64,000 bases of DNA from CAZCRE01 sp964501075 (GTDB lineage: Archaea; Thermoproteota; Bathyarchaeia; Bathyarchaeales; Bathycorpusculaceae): positions 1 through 64,000 of the forward strand of contig CAZCRE010000001.1 in the NCBI GenBank assembly GCA_964501075.1, written 5' to 3'. The position numbers and the translations under genes were made by a program. Shown piece by piece: positions 32,967-42,151 of this stretch (position 1 is the stretch's first letter; each line of letters opens with the position of its first letter). Below the pieces are notes generated by a model. The model ran no database searches and was not told the DNA's origin. It saw only the letters and a program-made list of their open reading frames with translations.

Positions 32967-34793
32967 ATGAAAGTGGCAACTGCAGAATCATTAAGTCAGT
33001 CTATGAATAGCGTGGTCAAGCACTATGCATCTCTATTTAGGCTTCCTTCATATGAGAAGGTTATCTTACTTCAAGCATTGATCTGCGTGGGTTGTTGGGT
33101 GTGCTCTGCTCTGATTCTCTTTCGTACTATCGAGGGGGTGCTTCTCGGTTTTTCACTAGGTTGGCTTCTATTTGTGATTGGGTTCTTTTTTGATTATTTG
33201 TCAAACATATTGGTCTTACGCAATGATCCGATTTACGATCTGAGGAGAACTTCTACTGTGTCCCTCTTCTCATTAGGGCTGTGGTTTTTGTTTATCCTCT
33301 TTGGATCCGCTATAGGCAGCTTGTTCGGTTTATCGTGGTGGATTAGGCTTGTTCTCTTGGGGTTTTCAGGCGTGCTAATACTGCGCCTAATAGTTTTTCA
33401 ATCATCTTCATCTACTAGTTTGGATCGTACTGTGATGATGTCACTTCTGCAGCCTTTTTCATGTTTACTGCCCTTTTTGTTGCTTTGGACACAGATGGGA
33501 TATACCATCTCGCTCAGCATGTGCTTCTTCCTTGCTCTCTCACCAATAATCAGCTTCTTCTCAGCTCGGTCTTTCCTCTTTCTACTGAATCGCGTGGGTG
33601 AACAAACCCTCAAAATCCCAGCCCTATCTCTATTCAAGGCCTTTCTTCTGAACTGGGTGGTCGGCCTAAACGCTCCTTTCGAAGAATTCCTCGAAAGATT
33701 AGGCGAAGAGCAAGACGTTAATGTTTCCTTACTGAAATTTGACGCTAACAAACCCAAGGTGGTAATAGTAGTTCCTTCTGTTCATCCTGGCCCGTTCAAG
33801 AACGTCGGAAGCAGCCTTTTGCCTTCACTACTTAAAATCGCGTTGGAAGAAAGGCTTGGTTACGTTACATGCGTGATGCTGGGCATGCAAGGTCATGAAC
33901 TTGACCTAGCCTCCCAATTTCAGAATCAAAAAGTGATCAATCATGTTCTCAAATCTATGGGTTTCGAAACCAGAGAGTCGACTGCTACTCCCTCTGTAAA
34001 AGTCAGTCATGACTTGGTTACTGTATGCTGCCAAATCTTTGGTAAAACTGCTTTTCTATCCTTCACGCTTGCCCCAAACACGACTGAAGACCTTCCACAA
34101 GAGTTGGGTCTGTTTGTACGGCAAGAATCGGAGAAGCATGGTCTAGCTTGTTGTGTTGCGGTAAACGCGCACAATAGTATCAATAATGCCCTACAAATGC
34201 CTGTTGCGTTAGAAACACTTAAAGCCGCTGCAGCTGCCTGTTTGAAGAGGGCAACATCACTAAAGAAACTCCCTTTTCAAGTGGGGGCATCCACGATCAT
34301 ACCCCAGGAATTCAGTCTTGAGGATGGCATGGGCGTTGGTGGCATTACGGTAACTACGGTCAAAGTGGGTGAGCAGAAAACTGCCTATGTAGTGATTGAT
34401 GGGAACAACATGGTTTCGGGACTGCGTGAGAAGATACTTTCGACCCTTCATATTTTGAATATTGATGAGGGTGAAATATTCACCACAGATACGCATTCTG
34501 TGAGTGCTGTGATATTGGGTAAGCGGGGCTATCACCCTATAGGTGAAGTCATGGACAATGAGAAGCTGATAGACTACATCAAAGAAGCTGCTCTCAAGGC
34601 TTTATCCTCATTGGAACCAGCTAAGGCAGCTTGCAGTGACGTCATTATACCCAAGGTTAAAGTCATAGGTGAGAAACGTCTGTTCGCATTGTCTCTTCTC
34701 ATAGAACGATCTCTCCAAAGAGCAAGAAGAGTTGTGATTCCTCTTTTCGGCTCCATAGGACTTGTCTTGATGTTGTTTTTGCTCCTTGTTTAA
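32967..34793 (+). CDS. DUF2070 integral membrane protein
   Basis: A 608-residue archaeal membrane protein. About six or seven transmembrane helices fill residues 25-215, a soluble domain of about 330 residues follows, and one helix closes the C-terminus. The soluble domain has VVIVVPSVHPGPFKNVGSSLLPSLL, VAVNAHNSI and IDGNNMVSGLR, signatures I associate with DUF2070. The HPGPF and AHNSI motifs hint at a metal-dependent hydrolase-like site. Function is not known. Confidence 0.85.
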   Translation: MKVATAESLSQSMNSVVKHYASLFRLPSYEKVILLQALICVGCWVCSALILFRTIEGVLLGFSLGWLLFVIGFFFDYLSNILVLRNDPIYDLRRTSTVSLFSLGLWFLFILFGSAIGSLFGLSWWIRLVLLGFSGVLILRLIVFQSSSSTSLDRTVMMSLLQPFSCLLPFLLLWTQMGYTISLSMCFFLALSPIISFFSARSFLFLLNRVGEQTLKIPALSLFKAFLLNWVVGLNAPFEEFLERLGEEQDVNVSLLKFDANKPKVVIVVPSVHPGPFKNVGSSLLPSLLKIALEERLGYVTCVMLGMQGHELDLASQFQNQKVINHVLKSMGFETRESTATPSVKVSHDLVTVCCQIFGKTAFLSFTLAPNTTEDLPQELGLFVRQESEKHGLACCVAVNAHNSINNALQMPVALETLKAAAAACLKRATSLKKLPFQVGASTIIPQEFSLEDGMGVGGITVTTVKVGEQKTAYVVIDGNNMVSGLREKILSTLHILNIDEGEIFTTDTHSVSAVILGKRGYHPIGEVMDNEKLIDYIKEAALKALSSLEPAKAACSDVIIPKVKVIGEKRLFALSLLIERSLQRARRVVIPLFGSIGLVLMLFLLLV

Positions 34794-34909
34794 CCCAATA
34801 TTAATATGGTAGACTTTTCAGAAGTCTCATTCGAGCAACCTACCGCCTAAAGCTTACGCCCTGATTGCGCAAGGTAACATTCAGCATATTAAAGAAAGAA
34901 AAGGTTGAG

Positions 34910-35137
34910 ATGGGTATGGGGAAAATTGAAGTAGATGAAGAATTCTGTAAGGGGTGTGGCCTTTGCGTCAATGCATGTCCGCAAAAACTTATTCGTATTT
35001 CTAGTCGTGTCAGCAAGAAAGGTTATCATCCAGCCGAATTTGTTGGCTCTCTGAACAAGTGCTCAGGTTGCACTCTGTGTGCTTTGGTCTGCCCAGACGT
35101 AGCCATTACAGTTTACCGTGAAAAGAAAAAGGTCTGA
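34910..35137 (+). CDS. korD: 2-oxoacid:ferredoxin oxidoreductase delta subunit (ferredoxin)
   Basis: A small 2[4Fe-4S] ferredoxin with CKGCGLCVNACPQ and CSGCTLCALVCPD, eight cysteines in total. It passes electrons from the KorAB catalytic pair to free ferredoxin. The frame is open to a TTG at 34865, but the ATG at 34910, preceded by AAAGGTTGAG, is the better start. It begins the korDABC operon, with korA starting six bases after its stop. Confidence 0.9.
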   Translation: MGMGKIEVDEEFCKGCGLCVNACPQKLIRISSRVSKKGYHPAEFVGSLNKCSGCTLCALVCPDVAITVYREKKKV

Positions 35138-35143
35138 GAAAAG

Positions 35144-36208
35144 ATGACTGAAAGGAAGTTTATGGCCGGAAATGAAGCAATAGCAGAGGCTGCTATTCAA
35201 GCAGGTTGCCGATACTATTTTGGCTACCCGATAACACCCCAAAATGAAATAGGTGAATATCTTTCATGGCGTCTCCCAGAAGTAGGCGGAACCTACCTTC
35301 AAGCAGAAAGTGAAGTGGCCGCTATATACATGGTGTTTGGAGCTGCTGGCGCAGGCGTAAGAGCAATGACATCATCATCAAGCCCTGGAATCAGTCTCAT
35401 GCAGGAAGGGATCTCGTACATTGCTGCAGCTGAACTTCCATGCGTTTTGGTGAACATGATGCGAGGAGGGCCAGGGCTTGGCGGAATTCACCCTTCGCAG
35501 TCGGATTACTTCCAGGCAACCAAGGGAGGGGGCCACGGCGACTACCACCTGCTCGTACTGGCTCCATCTACTGGTCAAGAAGCCGCTAACCTTACCATGC
35601 TGGCCTTTGATCTCGCTGATAAGTATCTGAACCCGGTCATGATTTTGGGTGATGGCAACATAGGTCAAATGATGGAGCCTGTGGAGTTCAGGCCGCCTGA
35701 GAAACCATTTAGAGGTTCGAAGAAAGATTGGGCTATCACAGGAGCTATTGGTGACAAGCGCAAATTGATAAAAACCCTGTATCTTGACCCAGTGATCTTG
35801 GAAAAGCGCAACTTGGAGATTGGTCGCAAACTACGTGAAGTAGTCAAGAATGAGGTGCGATTCGAATCCTACATGACGGACGATGCCCATATAGTAATTG
35901 CTGCCTATGGAACAGTAGCAAGGATCGCAAAGACAGCCATAAAGGTTCTTCGAGGGAGAGGCTTGAAGGTGGGTTTACTAAGGCCCATATCGCTTTATCC
36001 GTTCCCCTACCCAGCTTTTGCTCAAATGGCTGAGAGAGTGACAGATTTCTTGGTGGTCGAAATGAGCATGGGACAAATGATTGAGGACGTGAAACTAGGC
36101 GTTTGCAACAAGAGCAGGGTGCGCTTCTACGGTCGAGTGGGTGGGATGGTTCCGAGCTATGATGAAATCATCGCAGAAGTTGAAAAGATTGCTAAGGGGG
36201 TATTGTAG
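35144..36208 (+). CDS. korA: 2-oxoglutarate:ferredoxin oxidoreductase alpha subunit
   Basis: A 354-residue alpha subunit, with GNEAIAEAAIQAGCRYYFGYPITPQNEI at the N-terminus and the segment QAESEVAAIYMVFGAAGAGVRAMTSSSSPG, which contributes to the thiamine diphosphate pocket. It oxidatively decarboxylates 2-oxoglutarate (or a related 2-oxoacid) to the acyl-CoA, reducing ferredoxin. The D-A-B-C order is typical of Kor rather than pyruvate oxidoreductase, but substrate choice is inferred. Confidence 0.93.
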   Translation: MTERKFMAGNEAIAEAAIQAGCRYYFGYPITPQNEIGEYLSWRLPEVGGTYLQAESEVAAIYMVFGAAGAGVRAMTSSSSPGISLMQEGISYIAAAELPCVLVNMMRGGPGLGGIHPSQSDYFQATKGGGHGDYHLLVLAPSTGQEAANLTMLAFDLADKYLNPVMILGDGNIGQMMEPVEFRPPEKPFRGSKKDWAITGAIGDKRKLIKTLYLDPVILEKRNLEIGRKLREVVKNEVRFESYMTDDAHIVIAAYGTVARIAKTAIKVLRGRGLKVGLLRPISLYPFPYPAFAQMAERVTDFLVVEMSMGQMIEDVKLGVCNKSRVRFYGRVGGMVPSYDEIIAEVEKIAKGVL

Positions 36209-36210
36209 AC

Positions 36211-36954
36211 ATGGAAATGGTTTTTGGAAGACCTAGAACGCTGACTTCGGCGAGCACACACTATTGCCCAGGTTGCGGTCATGGAATCATCCACAGGCTA
36301 GTGGCTGAAGTGATAGATGAACTTGGCATTAGAGAGAAGACTGTGGCTGTTGCTCCAGTGGGTTGCGCTGTCTTGCTCTACAATTACTTTGATCTTGATG
36401 CATACGAAGCCGCGCATGGACGCGCCCCAGCTATAGCAACAGGGTGCAAGCGAGTTCATCCTGAACTGGTAGTATTCACCTATCAGGGTGATGGGGATCT
36501 TGCAGCAATAGGCACGGCGGAAATAGTTCACGCAGCGGCTCGTGGAGAACGAATCACTACTATATTCGTAAACAACGCGATCTACGGAATGACTGGAGGA
36601 CAAATGGCGCCTACCACACTTATTGGTCAAAAAACCACAACCACTACGAATGGCAGAATGCCAGAGAAGGCAGGTTACCCCATAAGGGTTTGTGAAATGC
36701 TCGCAACTCTTGAAGGTGCATCCTATATTTCCAGAGTAAGTGTAAGTAACTCCAAGAACATAATTCAGGCTAAGAAAGCAATCAAGAAGGCCTTTGAAAC
36801 GCAAATCAAGAATCTGGGCTTCTCTTTGGTAGAAGTCTTATCCCAGTGCCCCACAAATTGGCACATGACGCCTGTTGAATCAACAAAATGGGTTGACGAA
36901 AAAATGGCTTCCTACTTTCCGTTGGGTGAGTTTAAGGGTCCGAAGGAGACATAA
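36211..36954 (+). CDS. korB: 2-oxoglutarate:ferredoxin oxidoreductase beta subunit
   Basis: A 247-residue TPP-binding subunit. It carries HYCPGCGHGIIHR (Fe-S ligands), the thiamine diphosphate motif GDGDLAAIGTAEIVHAAARG (about 95-114) and NNAIYGMTGGQMAPTT. It starts two bases after the korA stop and ends two bases before korC, so all four kor genes are one unit. Confidence 0.94.
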   Translation: MEMVFGRPRTLTSASTHYCPGCGHGIIHRLVAEVIDELGIREKTVAVAPVGCAVLLYNYFDLDAYEAAHGRAPAIATGCKRVHPELVVFTYQGDGDLAAIGTAEIVHAAARGERITTIFVNNAIYGMTGGQMAPTTLIGQKTTTTTNGRMPEKAGYPIRVCEMLATLEGASYISRVSVSNSKNIIQAKKAIKKAFETQIKNLGFSLVEVLSQCPTNWHMTPVESTKWVDEKMASYFPLGEFKGPKET

Positions 36955-36956
36955 AC

Positions 36957-37538
36957 ATGGCCGAAACGAAAAGCGAGAAACTGTATAAAGGTATTGTGAT
37001 GGCGGGTTTCGGCGGCCAAGGTTTGATGTTTATTGGAAAACTGTTAGCGTACAGTGCCATGAAAGAAGGCAGACATGTAACATGGATTCCATCGTATGGA
37101 CCCGAAATGCGCGGTGGCACTGCTAACTGCACAGTCATAATCTCAAACGAGGAGATAGGCTCACCTGTCACAACTCATCCTCACGCAGCAATCATTATGA
37201 ACAATCCTTCATTTGAGGCCTTTGAGCCACGTCTACAAACCGGCGGATTACTGCTATTCAGTAGTTCAATGGTCAATCGCCCAATAACTAGGCATGACCT
37301 CAAGATGATGGCTGTCCCAGCAACTGAGATTGCCACATCCGCAGGCACCGAGAAAGCAGCCAACATGGTCATGCTTGGGACATACATTGCTCTTACGCGA
37401 ATCGTCAGCAAAGAAAGCGTTATTTCGGGTCTGAAGGAACTCTTCGGCAAGAAGCTTGATCTCTTTGAAGTGAACGTGCGTGCACTTGAAGAAGGCATGA
37501 AGTTTGCCAGCAAACAACTAGCCAAGCAGCTTGCCTAA
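36957..37538 (+). CDS. korC: 2-oxoglutarate:ferredoxin oxidoreductase gamma subunit
   Basis: A 193-residue gamma subunit, recognised by GFGGQGLMFIGKLLAYSAM (about 17-35), TWIPSYGPEMRGGTANCTVIIS and AIIMNNPSFEAFEP. The gamma subunit packs on KorAB and is needed for a stable complex. It is the last gene of the operon. Confidence 0.93.
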   Translation: MAETKSEKLYKGIVMAGFGGQGLMFIGKLLAYSAMKEGRHVTWIPSYGPEMRGGTANCTVIISNEEIGSPVTTHPHAAIIMNNPSFEAFEPRLQTGGLLLFSSSMVNRPITRHDLKMMAVPATEIATSAGTEKAANMVMLGTYIALTRIVSKESVISGLKELFGKKLDLFEVNVRALEEGMKFASKQLAKQLA

Positions 37539-37607
37539 CTATTGTCTTTGTTCACTACACATTCAGGAGCCACCCGAACCACTATCTGCTCTCACCTCTT
37601 ACGGAAA

Positions 37608-37615
37608 GATATAAG
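37608..37615 (+). promoter_or_regulatory. TATA box of the Alba gene
   Basis: GATATAAG follows GGAAA, a BRE-like element, and is about 74 bp ahead of the first upstream ATG of the Alba locus. It implies transcription from near 37635. Confidence 0.5.
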
Positions 37616-37758
37616 AACCCAAAATCTATGATATTAACCACTTCGTATTGGCTAACCGCTAACAGACAAAAGGATGGAGATATGATCTGACAGAATCAAA
37701 ACAGAAGAAGGAGACGAAAAGAAAGGAAAAACCCTCAAAGCCGAAGGCACAGAAGGAC

Positions 37759-38070
37759 GTGCCAAAAGCCGCACCAAGAGTAGAACCAAGAGCAGAAGCT
37801 ACAGAAAAAATCGTGTATGTCGGTCAAAAACCAGTGAAGAACTATGTGATTGCCTGTCTTATGTCATTCAATGCAGGCTCAAACCCAATAGTCATCAAAG
37901 CCAGAGGAAGAGCAATATGCAAAGCTGTTGATACTGTTGAACTGCTCAGACGAGCATTCTTGAAAGACTCGAGACTTCAAAGTATAGCCATTAGCACGGA
38001 GCAGGTGACCAGAGAAGGAAATCGAAAGGCAAACGTCTCAACTATCGAGATCACAGTGACTAGACCGTAA
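37759..38070 (+). CDS. albA: Alba family chromatin/RNA-binding protein
   Basis: Alba domain with VYVGQKPVKNYVIACLMSFN, VIKARGRAICKAVDTVELLRRAFL and STIEITVTRP, close to the family norm. It coats DNA and RNA. The start is unclear: the frame stays open upstream through a Lys-rich stretch to a CTG at 37687 that has GGAG seven bases before it, while an ATG at 37682 is one frame out and meets a stop at once. The GTG at 37759 is the minimal annotation; a frameshift or non-standard start may hide a Lys-rich tail. Confidence 0.88.
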   Translation: MPKAAPRVEPRAEATEKIVYVGQKPVKNYVIACLMSFNAGSNPIVIKARGRAICKAVDTVELLRRAFLKDSRLQSIAISTEQVTREGNRKANVSTIEITVTRP

Positions 38071-38168
38071 ATACCTTCTTTGCGCATTTGAAATAGAAAA
38101 CTGTAACACTGTTTTGCATAGCCAAACTCGGTATTTCGCCTTCTCTTTCAGCGGACAGCCATAGGTAA

Positions 38169-38177
38169 TTATATAAA
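38169..38177 (+). promoter_or_regulatory. TATA box of the class III aminotransferase
   Basis: TTATATAAA is a near-consensus archaeal TATA box about 35-50 bp ahead of the candidate starts, giving a short leader. Confidence 0.6.
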
Positions 38178-38204
38178 ACCGTTTTTTCTAACCTTTACAA
38201 TCTC

Positions 38205-39551
38205 ATGGTGATATTGATGAGTGCTTACCCTAAAATCGTCGTCACTCCACCAGGACCAAAAGCAAGAGAATTCGTCAAAAAAGATGAAAGCCTGATTTCC
38301 CCTTCATATGGACGTTTCTATCCACTCGTAGTAGAATCTGCAAAAGGCTGTATAGTCAAAGACGTTGATGGAAATGAGTTCATCGATTTTAACTCCGGCC
38401 TAGTGTGCATGAACGTTGGGCATAGTCATCCTAAAGTTGTGTCGGCAATAAAGAATCAATGTGATCGCTTTTTGCACTACTCCAACACAGACTTCTACTA
38501 CAAGGAAGTCATCGAGTTGGCAGAAAAGCTCGCGAAAATCACGCCTGGAACACCTGACAAGAAAGTCTATTTTGGCAACAGTGGAGCTGAGGCTATTGAA
38601 GCCGCGGTCAAGCTTGCAAAATGGCACAGTCGCAAGCAGCTTTTCATCGGTTTTATCAGCGCTTTTCACGGTCGCACGGTCGGCGCCTTATCGTTTACTG
38701 CCAGCAAACCAACACAGAAACGGTACTTTTTCCCATTAATGCCAGGCGTTACACACGTGCCTTATCCATATTGCTATCGTTGTCCATTCAAGCTGACCTA
38801 TCCTGAGTGCCATTACTGGTGCGTGGACTTTATCGACGAATATGTTTTGCAGAAATACGTGCCTCCGGAAGACACGGCTGCAATACTGTTTGAAGCAATA
38901 CAAGGTGAAGGTGGTTATGTGGTTCCGCCGCCAGAATATGGTCAGCGCTTGAAGAAACTTGCAGACAAGTATGGTTTGCTGTTCATAGTCGATGAGGTAC
39001 AATCAGGCATCGGCCGAACCGGAAAATGGTGGGCAATCGAACATTGGAACGTTGAACCAGACATTGTGTGTAGCGCGAAGGGATTGGCATCCGGATTACC
39101 TCTTGGTGCGACAATCGCGAAATCAAAGGTGATGGACTGGGTTCCAGGCTCACATGCAAGCACTTTTGGTGGCAACCCATTGTCATGCGTCGCTGCAAGC
39201 GCAGTTATAGACATCATACAGGAAGAGAAGCTCCTAGATAATGCGACCAAGCAAGGCGCTTACATAATGAAAAGGCTGGAAGAGCTGAAGGGCAAAAGCG
39301 AAATTGTGGGCGACGTAAGAGGCAAAGGGCTGATGATTGGTGTTGAGATCGTTGAAGATAAGGAAAGCAAGAAACCAGCAGCGCAAAAGGCCAGCGAGAT
39401 CATGACGCGATCATGGAAACGAGGGGTTAACGTGATCACTTGTGGGGCTTCAACCATCAGAATTGCACCGCCACTTGTCATTACCAGAGAGCTTGTGGAC
39501 GCTGCTTTGGACATAATTGAGGACTCGATAAGAGAGGTTGAAAAGGCCTAG
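38205..39551 (+). CDS. Class III PLP aminotransferase (4-aminobutyrate aminotransferase family)
   Basis: A 448-residue enzyme with FIDFNSGLVCMNVGHSHP, NSGAEAIEAAVKLA, FHGRTVGALSFT, VDEVQSGIGRTGK (Asp), and CSAKGLASGLPLGA with the PLP Lys (about 294). A Cys-rich insert PYCYRCPFKLTYPECHYWC (about 188-206) is typical of the archaeal branch that includes both aminotransferases and amino-acid racemases, so the reaction is uncertain. The ATG at 38217 is an equally good start. Confidence 0.88.
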   Translation: MVILMSAYPKIVVTPPGPKAREFVKKDESLISPSYGRFYPLVVESAKGCIVKDVDGNEFIDFNSGLVCMNVGHSHPKVVSAIKNQCDRFLHYSNTDFYYKEVIELAEKLAKITPGTPDKKVYFGNSGAEAIEAAVKLAKWHSRKQLFIGFISAFHGRTVGALSFTASKPTQKRYFFPLMPGVTHVPYPYCYRCPFKLTYPECHYWCVDFIDEYVLQKYVPPEDTAAILFEAIQGEGGYVVPPPEYGQRLKKLADKYGLLFIVDEVQSGIGRTGKWWAIEHWNVEPDIVCSAKGLASGLPLGATIAKSKVMDWVPGSHASTFGGNPLSCVAASAVIDIIQEEKLLDNATKQGAYIMKRLEELKGKSEIVGDVRGKGLMIGVEIVEDKESKKPAAQKASEIMTRSWKRGVNVITCGASTIRIAPPLVITRELVDAALDIIEDSIREVEKA

Positions 39552-39564
39552 CTTGCGTATTTGC

Positions 39565-39993
39565 ATGAAAATACGACGACTCACAATAAACGATTACGAT
39601 AAAATTACACGACTTTGGACCAGAGCGAATCTGGCATTTAAACCAAAAGCGCGTGACAGCTTGGAAGCTATAGCTAACCAGATGGTTGTGCACCCTGACT
39701 TTTTTCTTGGTGCATTCGAAGACGATCGCCTCGTCGGCATAGCGGTCCTGAGTTCAGACGTGCGAAAAGGTTGGATAAACCGCTTAGCTGTTGATCCGAA
39801 TCACAGAAGACATGGCATTGCCAAAGCTTTGATCAAAGAATCCGAAGAAATACTTCGAAAACATGGCGTCAAGTTGTTCTGTGCATTGGTAGACGATGAC
39901 AACACAGCATCTAAGGATCTCTTTAGAACATGTGATTACGTTGAGCATCGGGACATAATTTATTTCAGCAAGCGGGAAAACGAAGAAGTCTAG
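39565..39993 (+). CDS. GNAT-family N-acetyltransferase
   Basis: About 142 residues from the internal ATG (KIRRLTINDYDKITRLW), with the acetyl-CoA-binding motif A INRLAVDPNHRRHGIAKALI and a downstream FRTCDYVEHRDIIYFSK segment. The acceptor is unknown. The frame extends upstream to a TTG at 39538 inside the end of the aminotransferase gene, but that start is less likely. Confidence 0.82.
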   Translation: MKIRRLTINDYDKITRLWTRANLAFKPKARDSLEAIANQMVVHPDFFLGAFEDDRLVGIAVLSSDVRKGWINRLAVDPNHRRHGIAKALIKESEEILRKHGVKLFCALVDDDNTASKDLFRTCDYVEHRDIIYFSKRENEEV

Positions 39994-40042
39994 TGTGTCT
40001 TGTACAGCCTTCTATAAGAAGTCGAGCAGTGTAAAGTAGCCT

Positions 40043-40618
40043 TTAGAATTTGCTCGGTTTTGCTATGATCTCCTTTATCTTCAGGTTGAAAAACGTTGCA
40101 GCATGAGTCGGTTGTATTCTGAGGGCAGTGTCAGCGCCTCTGCCTGTTCCGCCTATGGCGATGACATCTTTGTCAGTTGGTATCAATCCTGCGTCCGCCG
40201 CCATCAGCGTTATCTCTACGCAAACTTTTGTTCCCTCCCCCATTAATCTGAGAACGTTTGCAATCAATTCTAGGGGTTGTATCGTGCCGAAGTCTTTGCG
40301 TATTGCGCGTTCAGCGCTGCTGAGGACGTGAGTGCCTGTGAAAATCTTTGCCCCGTTTGCCGTGATCTCCTGCTTATGATCCTCTTGCAGTTCTGTCTTT
40401 CCAGGGTCTTTGAAACCGTATGAGTGGGTTACTACAATAACGTTGTGGCCTTTGAACAGTTTAGATGCTTTGGCTCCTGTTTCGCCGGTTGTTGAAGCAA
40501 CCACTATGTTTTCTATGTTTTCCTTTTCTGCGTAGTTCTTAGTCAACGTCAGTAGATTATCGGTGTTCTCTTTTCCGGTTTCCTCAAAGTACGTGGTTTT
40601 CTTTTCTTTGAAGCTCAT
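40043..40618 (-). CDS. Pyruvate kinase alpha/beta-domain-like protein
   Basis: A 191-residue stand-alone domain resembling the C-terminal regulatory domain of pyruvate kinase: IENIVVASTTGETGAKASKLF, VIVVTHSYGFKDPG, and KDVIAIGGTGRGADTALRI. No catalytic barrel is present. The family is widespread in archaea without an assigned function. It is the third gene of a minus-strand run with nob1 and NAD kinase, 10 bp after nob1. Confidence 0.8.
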   Translation of the reverse strand: MSFKEKKTTYFEETGKENTDNLLTLTKNYAEKENIENIVVASTTGETGAKASKLFKGHNVIVVTHSYGFKDPGKTELQEDHKQEITANGAKIFTGTHVLSSAERAIRKDFGTIQPLELIANVLRLMGEGTKVCVEITLMAADAGLIPTDKDVIAIGGTGRGADTALRIQPTHAATFFNLKIKEIIAKPSKF

Positions 40619-40628
40619 TTGTTTTTCC

Positions 40629-41207
40629 TCATTTTTGATTGCTGACCGTTTCTTGATATGGTTCTTTTTGAATGATGCTCATGCTTTTTCCTTTTACTGG
40701 TTTTCTTTTCAGTGGTGTGCCACACACTTCGCATGTTTTTTGTTTGCTGTCTGCCGGGTATTTTCGGTGACATGCTGGGCAATATCTTATCCAGTGTAGG
40801 CGGCGACGGATTCCGTACGTTGCGAGCGAAACGAATTCTATGCCTACTTGGTTTGCGACGTTCTGTATTGAATAGTCGTCGGTAACTATCAATGGAGTGT
40901 ATCCCTCAGTCTTGAGTTCGAGAGCCAATGCCAAAACTTGAAGGTCCGTCTCTGACAGGAAAAACGTGTCTCCGACGACTGTTGCTGAAGCTTTAATCCT
41001 GCTCAGTGATATTTCGTTTGGTATCCTAACCCTAAGCTTTCCATTTTCAACCGCTATTTTGAATCTGACATCTGACATGGAATTCTCTGCTATTTCGTCT
41101 TTGACCTTTGGAACAGTGTAATGTTCCCCCTCTATTGAGAGGGGATCAAAACCAGCTATCAAAGCAGATGTGTCCAAGACCACTGCTTTTTTCAAGGTGT
41201 TGTCCAC
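40629..41207 (-). CDS. nob1: rRNA maturation endonuclease Nob1
   Basis: A PIN domain (VVLDTSALIAGFD, about 9-21; LSETDLQVLALALEL; LIVTDDYSIQNVA) followed by a zinc ribbon with CPACHRKY and CEVCGTPL near residues 149-173. Nob1 cuts the 3' end of 16S rRNA precursor. At 192 residues it is complete. It lies between NAD kinase and the pyruvate kinase-domain gene with short gaps. Confidence 0.92.
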   Translation of the reverse strand: MDNTLKKAVVLDTSALIAGFDPLSIEGEHYTVPKVKDEIAENSMSDVRFKIAVENGKLRVRIPNEISLSRIKASATVVGDTFFLSETDLQVLALALELKTEGYTPLIVTDDYSIQNVANQVGIEFVSLATYGIRRRLHWIRYCPACHRKYPADSKQKTCEVCGTPLKRKPVKGKSMSIIQKEPYQETVSNQK

Positions 41208-41216
41208 GGGGTCTTC

Positions 41217-42062
41217 TCACCTCATGCCCTTGAAAAGAAGCCTGCTCCTCAAGCGATCATAGAAGTTATCTGTGAACCTTATGAATCTGGTCTCGTTCTT
41301 TGAACGTGTGACCGTTACTGTTGGAAGTTTTGAGCTTATGAGCCTATTGAATTGTCCATCGATCAAGACCAGCATTTTGTTTGGTCTGAGGACTTCGACT
41401 GTGAGGCTTGAGTTTCCCGGAAAGATCACCGATCGAAAATCAGTTAATGGGCATATCGGGGTTAGAACGAAAGCGTCTACGCTAGGGTCTAAGACGGGTC
41501 CCCCTGCTGATAGCGAGTAGCCCGTGGATCCTGTTTGTGTGGATATGAGTAGCGAGTCTGCTTGGCAAGTTAGAATTGGTTTGTTGTCTTTTAGAATTCG
41601 TGTATAGAGCAACTTGGCTGGTTCATCATGTGTAATCAGAACTTCGTTCAAGGCGTCAGGAAACTTTGATCCATCTGCCCTTGTGGCTAGCTTCATACAT
41701 TTCTCAATTCCGTAATCGCCGTTGAGCCATTTGTCTACTGCGGTGAAGGCCAGTTTTGGTTCGACTTCGGTGAGGAAACCTCTTATCCCCATGTTTATGG
41801 CAAGTATCGGCGGCTCCGGCTTTGGGATTGAAACACACGTTCTCAGGATTGTTCCGTCTCCACCAATCGTTATTATCAAGTCAGTTTTCATTCGTTCCAG
41901 AGGGATCATTTCGCCCGTTTGCACCATTTTGGCTAACGTATTCTCCACGTACACCTCCAAACCTTTGCCTTGCAGATGTTGCGCAAGTTCCTCTGCAAGT
42001 TTTATGGCTCTTTTCCTATCATAACGAGCGGCGATGCCCACGGTCTTGAACAAAATCTTCAC
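41217..42062 (-). CDS. NAD kinase
   Basis: Phosphorylates NAD to NADP. The motif TIGGDGTILRT (about 66-76) carries the catalytic Asp, NMGIRGFLTEVE follows, and STQTGSTGYSLSAGGPVLDP is the conserved C-terminal beta-sandwich block. The 281-residue length is normal. It is the first gene of the nob1 operon and is divergent from aIF5A. Confidence 0.94.
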   Translation of the reverse strand: MKILFKTVGIAARYDRKRAIKLAEELAQHLQGKGLEVYVENTLAKMVQTGEMIPLERMKTDLIITIGGDGTILRTCVSIPKPEPPILAINMGIRGFLTEVEPKLAFTAVDKWLNGDYGIEKCMKLATRADGSKFPDALNEVLITHDEPAKLLYTRILKDNKPILTCQADSLLISTQTGSTGYSLSAGGPVLDPSVDAFVLTPICPLTDFRSVIFPGNSSLTVEVLRPNKMLVLIDGQFNRLISSKLPTVTVTRSKNETRFIRFTDNFYDRLRSRLLFKGMR

Positions 42063-42089
42063 CGTTCACGGTATTAGCGGCACCTTAAT

Positions 42090-42097
42090 CTATATAT
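42090..42097 (+). promoter_or_regulatory. TATA box of aIF5A
   Basis: CTATATAT is 55 bp before the aIF5A ATG, giving a leader of about 30 bases. It sits in the short gap with NAD kinase and could also act on the minus strand. Confidence 0.5.
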
Positions 42098-42151
42098 GGC
42101 TGTTGTTTGAATTGGGCTATAGATAGGCACTTGCAAAAAGCTGGTGAGTGA

